This document shows positions 46,367 to 55,998 of a stretch of DNA of 64,000 nucleotides, piece after piece. The stretch spans positions 1 through 64,000 of the forward strand of contig NZ_JAME01000020.1 in the NCBI RefSeq assembly GCF_000521865.1, written 5' to 3'. Source of the stretch: Roseivivax isoporae LMG 25204. GTDB lineage: Bacteria > Pseudomonadota > Alphaproteobacteria > Rhodobacterales > Rhodobacteraceae. The notes beneath the pieces are model-generated. The model was not told where the DNA came from and made no database searches. It saw only the letters and a program-made list of their open reading frames with translations. The translations under genes were made by a program, and so were the position numbers. The first letter of the stretch is position 1, and each line of letters begins with the position of its first letter.

Positions 46367-46924
46367 GTGCCGCTTCTCGACCTCGACGCGCGCTGGCGCC
46401 GCTTCAACGATCCCGACCGTGCCTGCCCGTGCTGCGGTCAGACGTTCGCGGGCATCTTCGATCTCGGCTTCGAACATCCCGAGGACTGGCCGCATCCGCC
46501 CGCCGAGGGGACCGAGGTCGCGGTCGGCGCGGACAGGCTCAACGCCGATCTCTGCCGGCTCGGCGAGCGGCGCTTCCTGCGCGGCGTCCTGATGCTGCCG
46601 GTCCGGGGCGCGGACGACGCGCTCGCCTACGGCCTCTGGGCCGAGGTCGCGCACGAGGATTTCTACCGCTATCTCGACGCGGCACTCGACGAGGGCCCGG
46701 CCTTTGCAGGCGCGCGCGGCCACCTCGCGAACCCGGTGCCGGGCCTCGAGACCGCGCCGGTCGCCTGCGACCTCGTCCCGGGCGATGCGGGCGAGCGGCC
46801 GCAGCTCGTGGCCTCCGAGGGAGCGCTCGTCGCGGCACAGACCGACGGCATCTCGTTCGACACGCTTCTCGACCTCTACGAGGCGGCCGGCCACGACCTG
46901 CGCCCGCACCTTGCCGCCGACTGA
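46367..46924 (+). CDS. DUF2199 protein
   Basis: A 185-residue protein with the DUF2199 N-terminus: CPCCGQTFAGIFDLGFEHPEDW, a likely zinc knuckle of Cys residues, followed by LCRLGERRFLRGVLMLPVRG and a C-terminal DLYEAAGHDLRPHL. Function unknown. GTG start 5 bp after purF, so it is probably co-transcribed. Confidence 0.85.
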   Translation: MPLLDLDARWRRFNDPDRACPCCGQTFAGIFDLGFEHPEDWPHPPAEGTEVAVGADRLNADLCRLGERRFLRGVLMLPVRGADDALAYGLWAEVAHEDFYRYLDAALDEGPAFAGARGHLANPVPGLETAPVACDLVPGDAGERPQLVASEGALVAAQTDGISFDTLLDLYEAAGHDLRPHLAAD

Positions 46925-47048
46925 GGCGCGGTCCTCGGCGCCCTTCCGCCGGCCTGCCCATCCTCCCGCGCCTGTGATCGCGGTCGCCGTTTCACTCCGC
47001 CGCGGCGCGGCGTAACCCGGCGGCTCCGACACGACACGGAGGTGCCAG

Positions 47049-47309
47049 ATGACACAGGAACAGACCCCCGCCAACGTCGCACGAGAGGCCACGGTCGGCG
47101 CGCGCGTGAACCTGCGCGAGACGGTGCTCCTCGGCGTGACAGGGACCGAGGCCGCGCCCTCGGCGCTGCTGCGGCTGCCCGGCGGCAAGGTCGCCAAGGT
47201 GGCGACCGGCACGCGCGTCGGCGACCGGATCGTGGTCGCCATCGACGCCACGCGCATCGCACTGGCCCGCGGCGGACGGGCCGAGTGGATCGAGATCCCC
47301 GGCAGTTGA
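47049..47309 (+). CDS. small protein related to PilP-like/type IV pilus biogenesis C-terminal domain
   Basis: An 86-residue protein. The segment RVNLRETVLLGVTGTEAAPSALLRLPGGKVAKVATGTRVGDRIVVAIDATRIALARGG follows the pattern (short pieces: LLRLPGGKV, VGDRI) of the small beta-domain found at the C-terminus of large Rhodobacteraceae proteins labelled type IV pilus biogenesis. There is no signal peptide here. It is preceded by CGGAGGTG, a good ribosome-binding site. Function of this stand-alone version is unknown. Confidence 0.65.
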   Translation: MTQEQTPANVAREATVGARVNLRETVLLGVTGTEAAPSALLRLPGGKVAKVATGTRVGDRIVVAIDATRIALARGGRAEWIEIPGS

Positions 47310-47341
47310 CAACGCCCCGGACGCGGGCCACTCACGGCGCC

Positions 47342-47998
47342 ATGGAAAAACCCGTTGCCCTCGTCACCGGAGCCTCCCGCGGGTTCGGATTCGCCCTTGC
47401 CGAAGCGCTGGCCGCCACCCACCACGTGGTGGCCGTGGCGCGGACCGTGGGGGCGCTCGAGGAACTCGACGACCGCATCCAGGCGGCGGGGGGCGCCGCG
47501 ACGCTCGCGCCCATGGACATCACCAAGCCCGACGCGATGGCGCAGCTCTGCCGGTCGGTGCACGACCGCTGGGGCGGTGCCGCGCTCTGGTGCCACACGG
47601 CGATCCATGCCGCACCCCTGTCGCCGGCCGATCACGTCGCGGCCAAGGACTGGGCCCGCTCGGTCGAGGTCAACGTCACCGCCATGGGTCATCTCGTGCC
47701 CTACATCTCGGCGCTGATCGGGCAGTCGGGGCGCGCGGTCTTCTTCGACGATCCCGACGTCGCGGGCGCCAAGTTCTTTGGCGCCTACGGCGCGACCAAG
47801 GCCGCGCAGATGGCCTTTGCCCGATCCTGGGCAGCCGAGACCGTGCGCATCGGGCCCAAGGTGCACATCGCGACGCCGCGGCCGATGGCGACCGCGACCC
47901 GCGCACGGTTCTTCCCGGGCGAGGATCGCGCCGCGCTGGCAGATCCCGCGACCGAGGCGCGCCGGCTTCTCGACGGGATCCTCGCGACGCCCGCCTGA
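47342..47998 (+). CDS. SDR-fold protein with altered active site
   Basis: A 218-residue short-chain dehydrogenase-like protein. The nucleotide-binding TGASRGFG is intact (8-15) and YGATK supplies the catalytic Tyr and Lys. The NNAG motif is replaced by CHTAIHAA and the Ser normally ~13 residues before Tyr reads Asp (FFDDPDVAG). It may be a redox enzyme with altered mechanism or a non-catalytic binding protein. ATG at 47342, 32 bp after the small gene upstream. Confidence 0.8.
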   Translation: MEKPVALVTGASRGFGFALAEALAATHHVVAVARTVGALEELDDRIQAAGGAATLAPMDITKPDAMAQLCRSVHDRWGGAALWCHTAIHAAPLSPADHVAAKDWARSVEVNVTAMGHLVPYISALIGQSGRAVFFDDPDVAGAKFFGAYGATKAAQMAFARSWAAETVRIGPKVHIATPRPMATATRARFFPGEDRAALADPATEARRLLDGILATPA

Positions 47999-48086
47999 GA
48001 TCAGGCAGGCGCGCGCACGCACGCCCCGAAGCTTGCCCCCGCGCGCCACATTTCCTAGGAAGGCGCAGGCACAAGGGCAGGTCCAC

Positions 48087-48872
48087 ATGCGTATCCTCAT
48101 CACCAACGACGACGGCATCAACGCGCGGGGTCTCGAGGTCCTGCACGGGATCGCGACGGAGCTCGCCGGCGCGGGCGGAGAGGTCTGGACCGTGGCGCCC
48201 GCCTTCGAGCAGTCGGGCGTCGCGCACTGCATCTCCTATTCCCGGCCGATGATGGTGAGCGAGCTCGCCCCGCGGCGCTTCGCCGCGGAAGGCAGCCCGG
48301 CCGATTGCGTGCTCGCCGGCGTGCACGACGTGCTGCGCGACGATCCCATCGACCTCGTCCTGTCGGGCGTGAACCGCGGCAACAACTCGGCCGAGAACGT
48401 GCTCTATTCCGGGACCATCGGCGGCGCGATGGAAGCCGCGCTGCAGGGCATCCCGGCGGTCGCGCTGTCGCAATATTACGGCCCCGCCAACGCCCATGCC
48501 GAGGATCCGTTCGAGGCCGCGCGCGTGCACGGTGCGGACACCGTGCGCCGGCTGCTGGCCTTCGGGGATGCCGGCGGCGCGGAATACGGGCTGTTCTACA
48601 ACGTCAACTTTCCGCCGGTGCCCGCCGCCGAGGTCAAGGGCACGCGCATCGCGCGGCAGGGCCGCCGTGCCGGCACAGGTTTCGGCGTCGAGCCGCAGCT
48701 GTCCCCCGCAGGGCGCCGGTTCCTGTGGATCCGCGGCGGCGACCAGCAGCGCGCGACCGCGCCCGGCACCGATGCCGAGGCGAACCTGTCGGGCTACATC
48801 TCGGTCACGCCGATGCGTGCGGATCTGACGGCGCATGACGCTCTCGACCCGCTGTCCAGCGCCTTCGCGTGA
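48087..48872 (+). CDS. surE: 5'/3'-nucleotidase SurE
   Basis: A 261-residue metal-dependent nucleotide phosphatase. Metal ligands are in [15 protein letters not shown] (D8, D9) and the later SGVNRGNN; the [13 protein letters not shown] segment is typical. It acts on nucleoside monophosphates and short polyphosphates. It overlaps pcm by one base (TGATG), preserving the surE-pcm-nlpD order seen in enterobacteria. Confidence 0.97.
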   Translation: MRILITNDDGINARGLEVLHGIATELAGAGGEVWTVAPAFEQSGVAHCISYSRPMMVSELAPRRFAAEGSPADCVLAGVHDVLRDDPIDLVLSGVNRGNNSAENVLYSGTIGGAMEAALQGIPAVALSQYYGPANAHAEDPFEAARVHGADTVRRLLAFGDAGGAEYGLFYNVNFPPVPAAEVKGTRIARQGRRAGTGFGVEPQLSPAGRRFLWIRGGDQQRATAPGTDAEANLSGYISVTPMRADLTAHDALDPLSSAFA

Positions 48873-49513
48873 TGGAGGACGCCGAGCGCAAGATGCAGTT
48901 CCTCTACACGTTGCGCTCGCGCGGGGTGACCGACCGCGCGGTGCTGACGGCGATGGAAAAGATCGACCGGTCGCAGTTCATCCGCCACTACTTCACCGAC
49001 CGCGCCTACGACGACATGCCGCTGCCCATCGCCTGCGGGCAGACGATCTCGCAGCCGTCGGTCGTGGGGCTGATGAGCCAGGCGCTGCAGGTCAGCCCGC
49101 GCGACAAGGTGCTCGAGGTCGGCACCGGGTCGGGCTACCAGGCCGCGATCCTGAGCCAGCTCGCGCGGCGCGTCTACACCGTCGACCGCCACAAGCGGCT
49201 GGTGACCGAGGCGCGCGAGGTCTTCGAGCGGCTCGGACTTGCCAACATCACCGCCTTTACCGCGGATGGCAGCCACGGACTGCCCGACCAGGCGCCGTTC
49301 GACCGCATCCTCGTGACCGCGGCGGCCGAGGATCCGCCCGGCCCGCTCTTGGCCCAGCTCAAGATCGGCGGTATCATGGTCCTGCCCGTGGGGCAGTCGG
49401 ATACGGTCCAGAGCCTGATCCGGGTCACGCGGCGCGACGAGGGCTTCGACTACGACGAGCTGCGCCCGGTGCGGTTCGTGCCGCTGGTCGAAGGGCTCGG
49501 CAAGGATGGCTGA
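48872..49513 (+). CDS. pcm: protein-L-isoaspartate O-methyltransferase
   Basis: A 213-residue SAM-dependent methyltransferase that repairs isoaspartyl residues in damaged proteins. Motif I is [15 protein letters not shown]; the PIMT-specific [17 protein letters not shown] is present, as is the C-terminal [10 protein letters not shown] take the ATG sharing a base with the surE stop; a GTG one codon earlier is possible. In the same transcription unit as surE and probably nlpD. Confidence 0.96.
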   Translation: MEDAERKMQFLYTLRSRGVTDRAVLTAMEKIDRSQFIRHYFTDRAYDDMPLPIACGQTISQPSVVGLMSQALQVSPRDKVLEVGTGSGYQAAILSQLARRVYTVDRHKRLVTEAREVFERLGLANITAFTADGSHGLPDQAPFDRILVTAAAEDPPGPLLAQLKIGGIMVLPVGQSDTVQSLIRVTRRDEGFDYDELRPVRFVPLVEGLGKDG

Positions 49514-49663
49514 GCGGATGGCGCGGACAGCGACGACGGACCCGGCGGCTTCTGGCGGCCGCCCGCGCGCGGACCGGCCGAAGGAGCGACGGGCGGCACG
49601 GACAGGCAAGGCCGCATAACCCATGACGCCCCGGCCACAAGGGGCGCACCCGAGGATATCGAG

Positions 49664-50899
49664 ATGAAGCAGTTTCCCATGACGTTCCGCAGTCCGTCCC
49701 CGCGCCGGATGGGCGCAGCCGGGATCGCGCTCGCCGCCCTGGCCGCCTGCCAGGGGCCGCTCGACCTCGACATGCGGGGGCGCATGGGCGGGCCGCTCGA
49801 CACCTCGCAGGCGGCGATCGGCGCGACTGCGCCCCGCCCCGAGGCCGACGATCGCGGTGTCATCTCCTACCCCAATTACCAGGTCGCGGTCGCCCGGCGC
49901 GGCGACACTGTCGCGACGCTGTCGACGCGGGTCGGCCTGCCGGCGCAGGAGGTCGCGGCCTTCAACGGAATCCAGACCGGCGACACGCTGCGGCAGGGAG
50001 AGATCGTCGCCCTGCCCCGCCGCGTGGCCGAACCCTCGGCCGCGACCGGTGCGCCCGCGACCACCCCCGCGCCGCTGCCGGGCAGCAGCCAGATCGACGT
50101 GACGACGCTTGCCTCGAACGCGCTCGACCGTGCTCCGGCCGCATCGTCCGACACACCGCGGACGCCGGCGCCCGCGACGCAACCGGCGCCGGGCGGGGTC
50201 GAGCCGATCCGGCACCAGGTCAAGCGCGGCGAGACCGCCTTCACCATCGCGCGGCTCTACAACGTGACGCCGCGGGCGCTGGCCGACTGGAACGCGCTCG
50301 ACGAGAACTTCACGCTGCGCGAGGGCCAGTACCTGCTGATCCCCGTGACGCCCGAGACCGGCGCGGCGCCGCAGGAGCGTGCCGACGCCGTGACGGCTCC
50401 CGGTTCGGGCTCGCCCACCCCCGAGCCGCCCTCGGCGTCGAAGCCGCTGCCGGCCGAGCAGCCGAAACCCCAGGCCGAGGCCGCCGCCGCGGCGGCCGCA
50501 TCCGCCCCGAAGCCGGACGTGGGCCAGACGACCAGCGCCGCGACTTCGGACAGCGCCATGCTGATGCCCGTGTCGGGCAGCATCATCCGCGAATACGCCA
50601 AGGGCCGGAACGACGGCATCGACATTGCGGCGCCTGCAGGCACCGCCGTGAAATCGGCCGAGGCCGGCACGGTCGCGGCGATCACGCGCAACACCGACGG
50701 CATCCCGATCCTCGTCATCAAGCACGACGACGACCTGCTGACGGTCTACACCCACATCGACGGCATCCCCGTCAAGAAGGGCGACCGCGTGACCCGCGGC
50801 CAGACCATCGGCAAGGTACAGCCGGGCGACCCGCCCCGCATGCATTTCGAGGTCCGCGACGGCTTCGATTCCGTCGACCCCATGCTCTACCTGCGCTGA
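49664..50899 (+). CDS. nlpD: NlpD-like LysM/LytM lipoprotein
   Basis: A 411-residue lipoprotein: signal with lipobox LAAC (about C29), two LysM domains (~72-118 and ~184-228) separated by Pro/Ala-rich linkers, then a C-terminal LytM (peptidase M23) domain from ~305. The metal-binding residues of M23 are partly missing: the first His of HxGxD is Asn (NDGIDIAAP) and the HxH reads MHFEV. This is the pattern of E. coli NlpD/EnvC, which activate amidases rather than cut themselves. It follows pcm as in enterobacteria, but no rpoS follows. Confidence 0.9.
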   Translation: MKQFPMTFRSPSPRRMGAAGIALAALAACQGPLDLDMRGRMGGPLDTSQAAIGATAPRPEADDRGVISYPNYQVAVARRGDTVATLSTRVGLPAQEVAAFNGIQTGDTLRQGEIVALPRRVAEPSAATGAPATTPAPLPGSSQIDVTTLASNALDRAPAASSDTPRTPAPATQPAPGGVEPIRHQVKRGETAFTIARLYNVTPRALADWNALDENFTLREGQYLLIPVTPETGAAPQERADAVTAPGSGSPTPEPPSASKPLPAEQPKPQAEAAAAAAASAPKPDVGQTTSAATSDSAMLMPVSGSIIREYAKGRNDGIDIAAPAGTAVKSAEAGTVAAITRNTDGIPILVIKHDDDLLTVYTHIDGIPVKKGDRVTRGQTIGKVQPGDPPRMHFEVRDGFDSVDPMLYLR

Positions 50900-50913
50900 G
50901 CCTGACTGAGGCC

Positions 50914-50944
50914 GGGCCCGGCGCGTTCCGACGCGCCCGGGCCC
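50914..50944. terminator. hairpin between convergent nlpD and DUF815 genes
   Basis: GGGCCCGGCGCGT and ACGCGCCCGGGCCC pair over 13 bp with one bulged base and loop TCCG. It ends 2 bp before the stop of the DUF815 gene. No T-tract. Confidence 0.55.
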
Positions 50945-50946
50945 TG

Positions 50947-51798
50947 TCAGATCGACACGCCGCGCCGCCCCGCGAGGTCGGTGAAATACTGCCACGCCAC
51001 ACGGCCTGACCGCCCGCCGCGGGTGGCCTGCCACTCGATGGCCTCGGCGCGGAGCGTGTCGTCGTCGATCCCGATCCCGTGCGCGTCGCAATAGCCGCGG
51101 ATCATGGCGAGGAACTCGTCCTGGCTGCACGGGTGGAACCCGAGCCAGAGCCCGAAGCGGTCCGACAGCGACACCTTCTCCTCGGTGGCCTCGGAGGGCG
51201 AGATGGCGCTCGAGCGTTCGTTCTCGATCATGTCGCGCGGCATCAGGTGCCGGCGGTTCGAGGTCGCGTAGAACAGGACGTTGTCAGGCCGTCCCTCGAT
51301 CCCGCCGTCGAGCACCGCCTTGAGGCTCTTGTAGTGGGCGTCGTCCTGGCTGAACGAGAGGTCGTCGCAGAACAGCAGGAACCGCCGGTCGGAGCGGCGC
51401 AGCACGTTCAGGAGCCGGCCGACCGAGGGCAGGTCCTCGCGCTGCAGCTCGACGATCTTTAGGTCGGGGCCCTCGGCCCGCACGGCCGCGTGCACGGCCT
51501 TGACCGCGCTCGACTTGCCCATGCCGCGCGCGCCCCAGAGGAGCGCGTTGTTGGCGGGCAGCCCGCGCGCGAAGCGGCGCGTGTTCTCGAGGAGAGTCGC
51601 CTTGGTGCGGTCGATGCCGAGCAGAAGGTCCAGCGACACGCGCGAGACCTGCGCCACCGGTTCCAGCCGGTCCGGCGCCACGTGCCAGACGAAGGCCTCC
51701 GCGCCGTCGAGGTCGGGTACCGGCGCAGGCGCCGGCGCCATCCGCTCGAGCGCACCGGCGATGCGCTCGAGCGTCTTCAGGGTCTGCTCTTCGGTCAC
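50947..51798 (-). CDS. DUF815 ATP-binding protein
   Basis: A 283-residue AAA+ ATPase. Walker A is LLWGARGMGKSS, Walker B is FLLFCDDLSF, sensor 1 is YATSNRRHLMP. Members of this family are found in many Gram-negatives and have no settled function. The start is GTG overlapping the tatC stop by 4 bp (GTGA), so it is the last gene of a tatA-tatB-tatC-DUF815 operon. A helper role for Tat export or envelope assembly is suggested only by position. Confidence 0.92.
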   Translation of the reverse strand: MTEEQTLKTLERIAGALERMAPAPAPVPDLDGAEAFVWHVAPDRLEPVAQVSRVSLDLLLGIDRTKATLLENTRRFARGLPANNALLWGARGMGKSSAVKAVHAAVRAEGPDLKIVELQREDLPSVGRLLNVLRRSDRRFLLFCDDLSFSQDDAHYKSLKAVLDGGIEGRPDNVLFYATSNRRHLMPRDMIENERSSAISPSEATEEKVSLSDRFGLWLGFHPCSQDEFLAMIRGYCDAHGIGIDDDTLRAEAIEWQATRGGRSGRVAWQYFTDLAGRRGVSI

Positions 51799-52667
51799 GT
51801 CCTGCCGTCTTCTCCGCTGTCGTCGTCCTCGTCCTCGAACCAGACGCCCTGCGCCTTGAGTTCGGCGATGCGCTTGCGCTCGACCCGGCGCACGAGGAGG
51901 ATCGACACCTCGTAGAGCCCGTAGACCACCACGAACAGGATCAGCTGCGTGATCACGTCGGGCGGCGTCACGAGGGCTGCCAGAACCAGGATGCCGACCA
52001 CGGCGTACTTGCGCACGTCCGCGAGGCCCCGCGCCGAGACCAGCCCGGCCTTGCCCATGAGCGTCAGCAGCACGGGCAGCTGGAAGCACATCCCGAACGC
52101 CACGATGAACTTGATCGTGAGGTTGAGATATTCCTGCGCCGAGCCCTGGAAGACCACCGAGAGGCCCTGTCGCACGCCGTCGCCCACCACCGCGGCACCG
52201 TCGTTGCCGAACTGCTGGAAGCCGAGGAAGAAGTCGTAGGCGAGCGGCGTCACCACGTAGAAGGCGAACGCGGCACCCGCCACGAACATGAACGGCGACG
52301 CGATCAGGAAAGGCAGGAACGCGCCCTTTTCCGAACGGTAGAGCCCGGGCGCCACGAAGCGCCACATCTGGTTCGCGATGTAGGGAAAGGCCAGCATGAA
52401 GCCGCCCAGCAGCGACACCTTGACCGCGACGAAGAAGCCTTCCTGCGGGGAGATGAAGATCAGGTCGCAGTCCTGCCCGCGATCGGCCAGCACCTGGCAG
52501 AGCGGCGAGGTCAGGAAGTTGAAGATGGGCGTCGCCACGGTGAAGCAGATCACCATGCCGACGATGAAGGCCACGACCGAGTGGATGAGCCGCGTGCGCA
52601 GCTCGGCCAGGTGCTCGATCAGCGGGGCCGAGCTGTCGTCGATCTCGTCGCCGTCACGTGCGCTCAT
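51795..52667 (-). CDS. tatC: Sec-independent translocase TatC
   Basis: A 290-residue polytopic subunit that binds twin-arginine signal peptides and TatB. Six hydrophobic helices are visible. Motifs: [15 protein letters not shown] at the N-terminus, [33 protein letters not shown] and [14 protein letters not shown]. It overlaps tatB by 4 bp (ATGA). The acidic tail DEDDDSGED is a short extension. Confidence 0.98.
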   Translation of the reverse strand: MSARDGDEIDDSSAPLIEHLAELRTRLIHSVVAFIVGMVICFTVATPIFNFLTSPLCQVLADRGQDCDLIFISPQEGFFVAVKVSLLGGFMLAFPYIANQMWRFVAPGLYRSEKGAFLPFLIASPFMFVAGAAFAFYVVTPLAYDFFLGFQQFGNDGAAVVGDGVRQGLSVVFQGSAQEYLNLTIKFIVAFGMCFQLPVLLTLMGKAGLVSARGLADVRKYAVVGILVLAALVTPPDVITQLILFVVVYGLYEVSILLVRRVERKRIAELKAQGVWFEDEDDDSGEDGRT

Positions 52668-53155
52668 GCGTCATCCTTGCGCGCGGGCGCCTCGGGCGTG
52701 CGGATCGAGGCCTCGAGCTCGTCGGCCTTCCGCAACGCCTCGTCGGCCTCGCGCTTCTTGCGTTCGGCCGCGGCGCGGGCGCTCCCGGCCTCGATCTTGC
52801 GGCGCTTGGCCTCGGCCTCGGGATCGAGCGGCTTGGTAGACTTCGCGTTGGCCGACGTCCCCGGCTTGCGGTCGAGGCCGTTCATGCCGTCGCTCAGGCC
52901 GCGGGCGGCGTCCTTGACCCCGTCCATGGCCGACGACAGCGGGTTCGTCGCCGACTTGAAGCTCTTGGCGGCGTCGCGCATGCCGCTTTCGTCGGCCGCG
53001 TCGTTCATGGCGCGGCTGAACTCGCGTGCCATGCCGCGTGCCTTGCCGACGAAACGGCCGACATTGCGGAACAGCACCGGAAGATCCTTGGGACCGACGA
53101 CGATCAGCGCGACGACGCCGATGACCAGCAGCTCGGTCCAGCCCAGGTCGAACAT
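52664..53155 (-). CDS. tatB: Sec-independent translocase TatB
   Basis: A 163-residue protein: N-terminal transmembrane helix with [21 protein letters not shown], followed by an amphipathic helix ([18 protein letters not shown]) and a long, mobile charged C-terminus. It forms the substrate-receptor complex with TatC. It starts directly after the tatA stop without a spacer. Confidence 0.97.
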   Translation of the reverse strand: MFDLGWTELLVIGVVALIVVGPKDLPVLFRNVGRFVGKARGMAREFSRAMNDAADESGMRDAAKSFKSATNPLSSAMDGVKDAARGLSDGMNGLDRKPGTSANAKSTKPLDPEAEAKRRKIEAGSARAAAERKKREADEALRKADELEASIRTPEAPARKDDA

Positions 53156-53374
53156 TTACGCCTTGTCTTTCTGATCCTCGGGGGTCACGTCGCGCGCGGC
53201 GTCGGCCTTCTCGTCGTCGTCCAGTTCCTTCTGGCCGTCCGACACGCCTTTCTTGAAGGCGGTGATGCCCTTGCCGACCTCGCCCATGAGGCCCGAGATC
53301 TTGCCGCGGCCGAACAGGACCAGCACGACGACCGCGATCAGCAGGAGGCCGGGAAGGCCGATGTTGTTGAGCAT
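53156..53374 (-). CDS. tatA: Sec-independent translocase TatA
   Basis: A 72-residue pore-forming protein: transmembrane helix ([19 protein letters not shown]) then the FGRGK hinge, amphipathic helix [18 protein letters not shown] and an acidic tail. First gene of the Tat operon. ATG at 53374 is preceded by AGGAGAG, a strong ribosome-binding site; an upstream ATG would add five residues. Confidence 0.97.
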   Translation of the reverse strand: MLNNIGLPGLLLIAVVVLVLFGRGKISGLMGEVGKGITAFKKGVSDGQKELDDDEKADAARDVTPEDQKDKA

Positions 53375-53537
53375 GGGTTCTCTCCTCAATGTCGCCCAGT
53401 CCCTCGGCAGAGGACGAGGCGGGAATGCGTCCCCGCTATCTAACGGTTCGCAGGCCGCGCGAAAAGCATCGCGACGGGGATTTGCCGCCCCGAAGGCCGA
53501 TATTTTGCATGCGGACGGGGCGCCCGCGCGCGGGATT

Positions 53538-53572
53538 TGTCAGCAGCTTGTCAGGTGACAGGTTTATGTCAG
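53538..53572. promoter_or_regulatory. operator repeats before the YafY-like gene
   Basis: TGTCAG occurs three times in the same direction (53538, 53549, 53567). The middle copy forms TGTCA-GG-TGACA (53549-53560), and TGACA (53556-53560) also pairs with TGTCA (53567-53571) across 6 bp. These repeats lie 44-78 bp upstream of the regulator, in the gap to tatA, and are likely binding sites for it. Confidence 0.55.
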
Positions 53573-53615
53573 GAGTGCAGGATCCGCACATGCTCTTCTG
53601 CCCCGAATCACCCGC

Positions 53616-54284
53616 ATGAAACGCGCCGACCGGCTCTACGCGCTGATGACCCGTCTCAAGGACGGCGGCCTGCACCGGGCCGAGGACATGGCGCGCGATC
53701 TCGGCGTGTCGCTGCGCACGATCTACCGCGACATGGAGGTGCTGGCGGCCTCGGGCGTGCCGGTCGAGGGAGAGCGCGGCGCGGGCTACACCGCGCGCGC
53801 CTCGATCACCCTGCCGCCGCTGAACCTGACCGAACCCGAGCTCGAGGCGCTGCATCTCGGGCTCGCCGCCGTGGGGGCCTCGGGCATGCCCGAGCTTGCC
53901 GACCCCGCCCGGGCCCTGTCGCGCAAGATCGAGGCGGTGCTGCCCGAGGACACGGGCCAGGCCGCGCGGCGCTTCGGCTTTGCCACCTATCCCTTCGCCG
54001 AGGCGGCGCTGGGGTTCCGGCACATGCCGGCGTTCCGTGCGGCGATCCGCGCGCGCCAGAAGCTGCGGATCGTGCTTGCGGACGAGACGAAGCCGCATGT
54101 CGTGCGGCCCCTGCATCTCGACTACTGGGGGCGGATCTGGACCTGCATCGTCTGGGACGAGGAGGCGGGCGACTTCGCCACCTTCCGCATCGACCGGGTC
54201 GAGACGCTGACGCCCCTGCCCGGCCTCTTCGTCGACGAGCCCGGCAAGCGTCTGTCCGACTACCGCGGCAGTGCGGCGCGCTGA
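53616..54284 (+). CDS. YafY/DeoR-type transcriptional regulator
   Basis: A 222-residue regulator. N-terminal HTH_11 domain: RLYALMTRLKDGGLHRAEDMARDLGVSLRTIYRDMEVL (residues ~5-45; seen as LHRAEDMARDLGVSLRTIYR). The C-terminal half matches YafY/WYL-like sensing domains (HLDYWGRIWTCIVWDEEAG) without the WYL tripeptide. Such proteins often control a neighbouring gene and themselves. Convergent with the ABC ATPase, 9 bp apart. Confidence 0.9.
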   Translation: MKRADRLYALMTRLKDGGLHRAEDMARDLGVSLRTIYRDMEVLAASGVPVEGERGAGYTARASITLPPLNLTEPELEALHLGLAAVGASGMPELADPARALSRKIEAVLPEDTGQAARRFGFATYPFAEAALGFRHMPAFRAAIRARQKLRIVLADETKPHVVRPLHLDYWGRIWTCIVWDEEAGDFATFRIDRVETLTPLPGLFVDEPGKRLSDYRGSAAR

Positions 54285-54293
54285 GGCACGGAG

Positions 54294-55376
<1,083 letters not shown>

Positions 55377-55455
55377 GGCGCGCGCGCTCCGGGAGTGTTT
55401 CCGATCAAAACTCTAGGGAACGCCCGTAGCAGCGTCCCGCCGGGGCGGCAAGTCG

Positions 55456-55998
55456 TCAGGCCAGCGCCTTGGCGAGCCGCGGCAGCCGCGCCTTCTTGAG
55501 AAGCGGCCGCATCTCCCAGGTGCCGTCCGACAGTGCGCGCGCCTTTCCGAGCACGACCTCGCAGGCCGCGCGCACCGGGTCCGGATCGGCGTGGTAGAGA
55601 CCGAGGAGGAAGGCATCGGGATCGGCCCGCGACAGACCCTCGTCGGCCAGCGTGCCGCGCGGGAAATCGCGCGCGTTCACCGTCAGCACGACATCGGCCG
55701 AACCGGCGATGGCGGCGGCCAGCACGTGCAGGTCGGAGGGATCGGGCAGCCAGAGCCGCGCCTCGAGCGACGGGGGCCAGGTGATCTCGGCCTCGGGCCA
55801 CTCGACGCGCAGCGCCGCGATCTCGGCCCGCGCCTGCGTCTCGCCGGGCGCGCCCAGCGTGCGGCGGGCGGCGCGGGCCCATTCCTCGAGGATGCGCGCG
55901 GACCAGAGCGGGGTGAACGCGCCGGTCGCGGCGATGCCCAGCACCACCTCGCGCATCACGGTGGGATAGAGGACGTTGGTATCGACGAGAACCTTCAC
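55456..55998 (-). CDS. PIN-domain protein
   Basis: A 180-residue PIN-like nuclease-fold protein. N-terminal VKVLVDTNVLYP contains the first acidic residue; the later DPSDLHVLAAAIAGSADVVLTVNARDF has the remaining acidic positions. It is GTG-started and overlaps the stop of the rRNA methyltransferase gene by 4 bp. No antitoxin gene is adjacent, so it is more probably an RNA-processing factor than a toxin-antitoxin toxin; this is inference. Confidence 0.85.
   Translation of the reverse strand: MKVLVDTNVLYPTVMREVVLGIAATGAFTPLWSARILEEWARAARRTLGAPGETQARAEIAALRVEWPEAEITWPPSLEARLWLPDPSDLHVLAAAIAGSADVVLTVNARDFPRGTLADEGLSRADPDAFLLGLYHADPDPVRAACEVVLGKARALSDGTWEMRPLLKKARLPRLAKALA

Noticed and set aside
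55456-55998. Toxin-antitoxin system with the PIN protein
   Set aside because: No small antitoxin gene is adjacent; the neighbour is an rRNA methyltransferase with which it overlaps.
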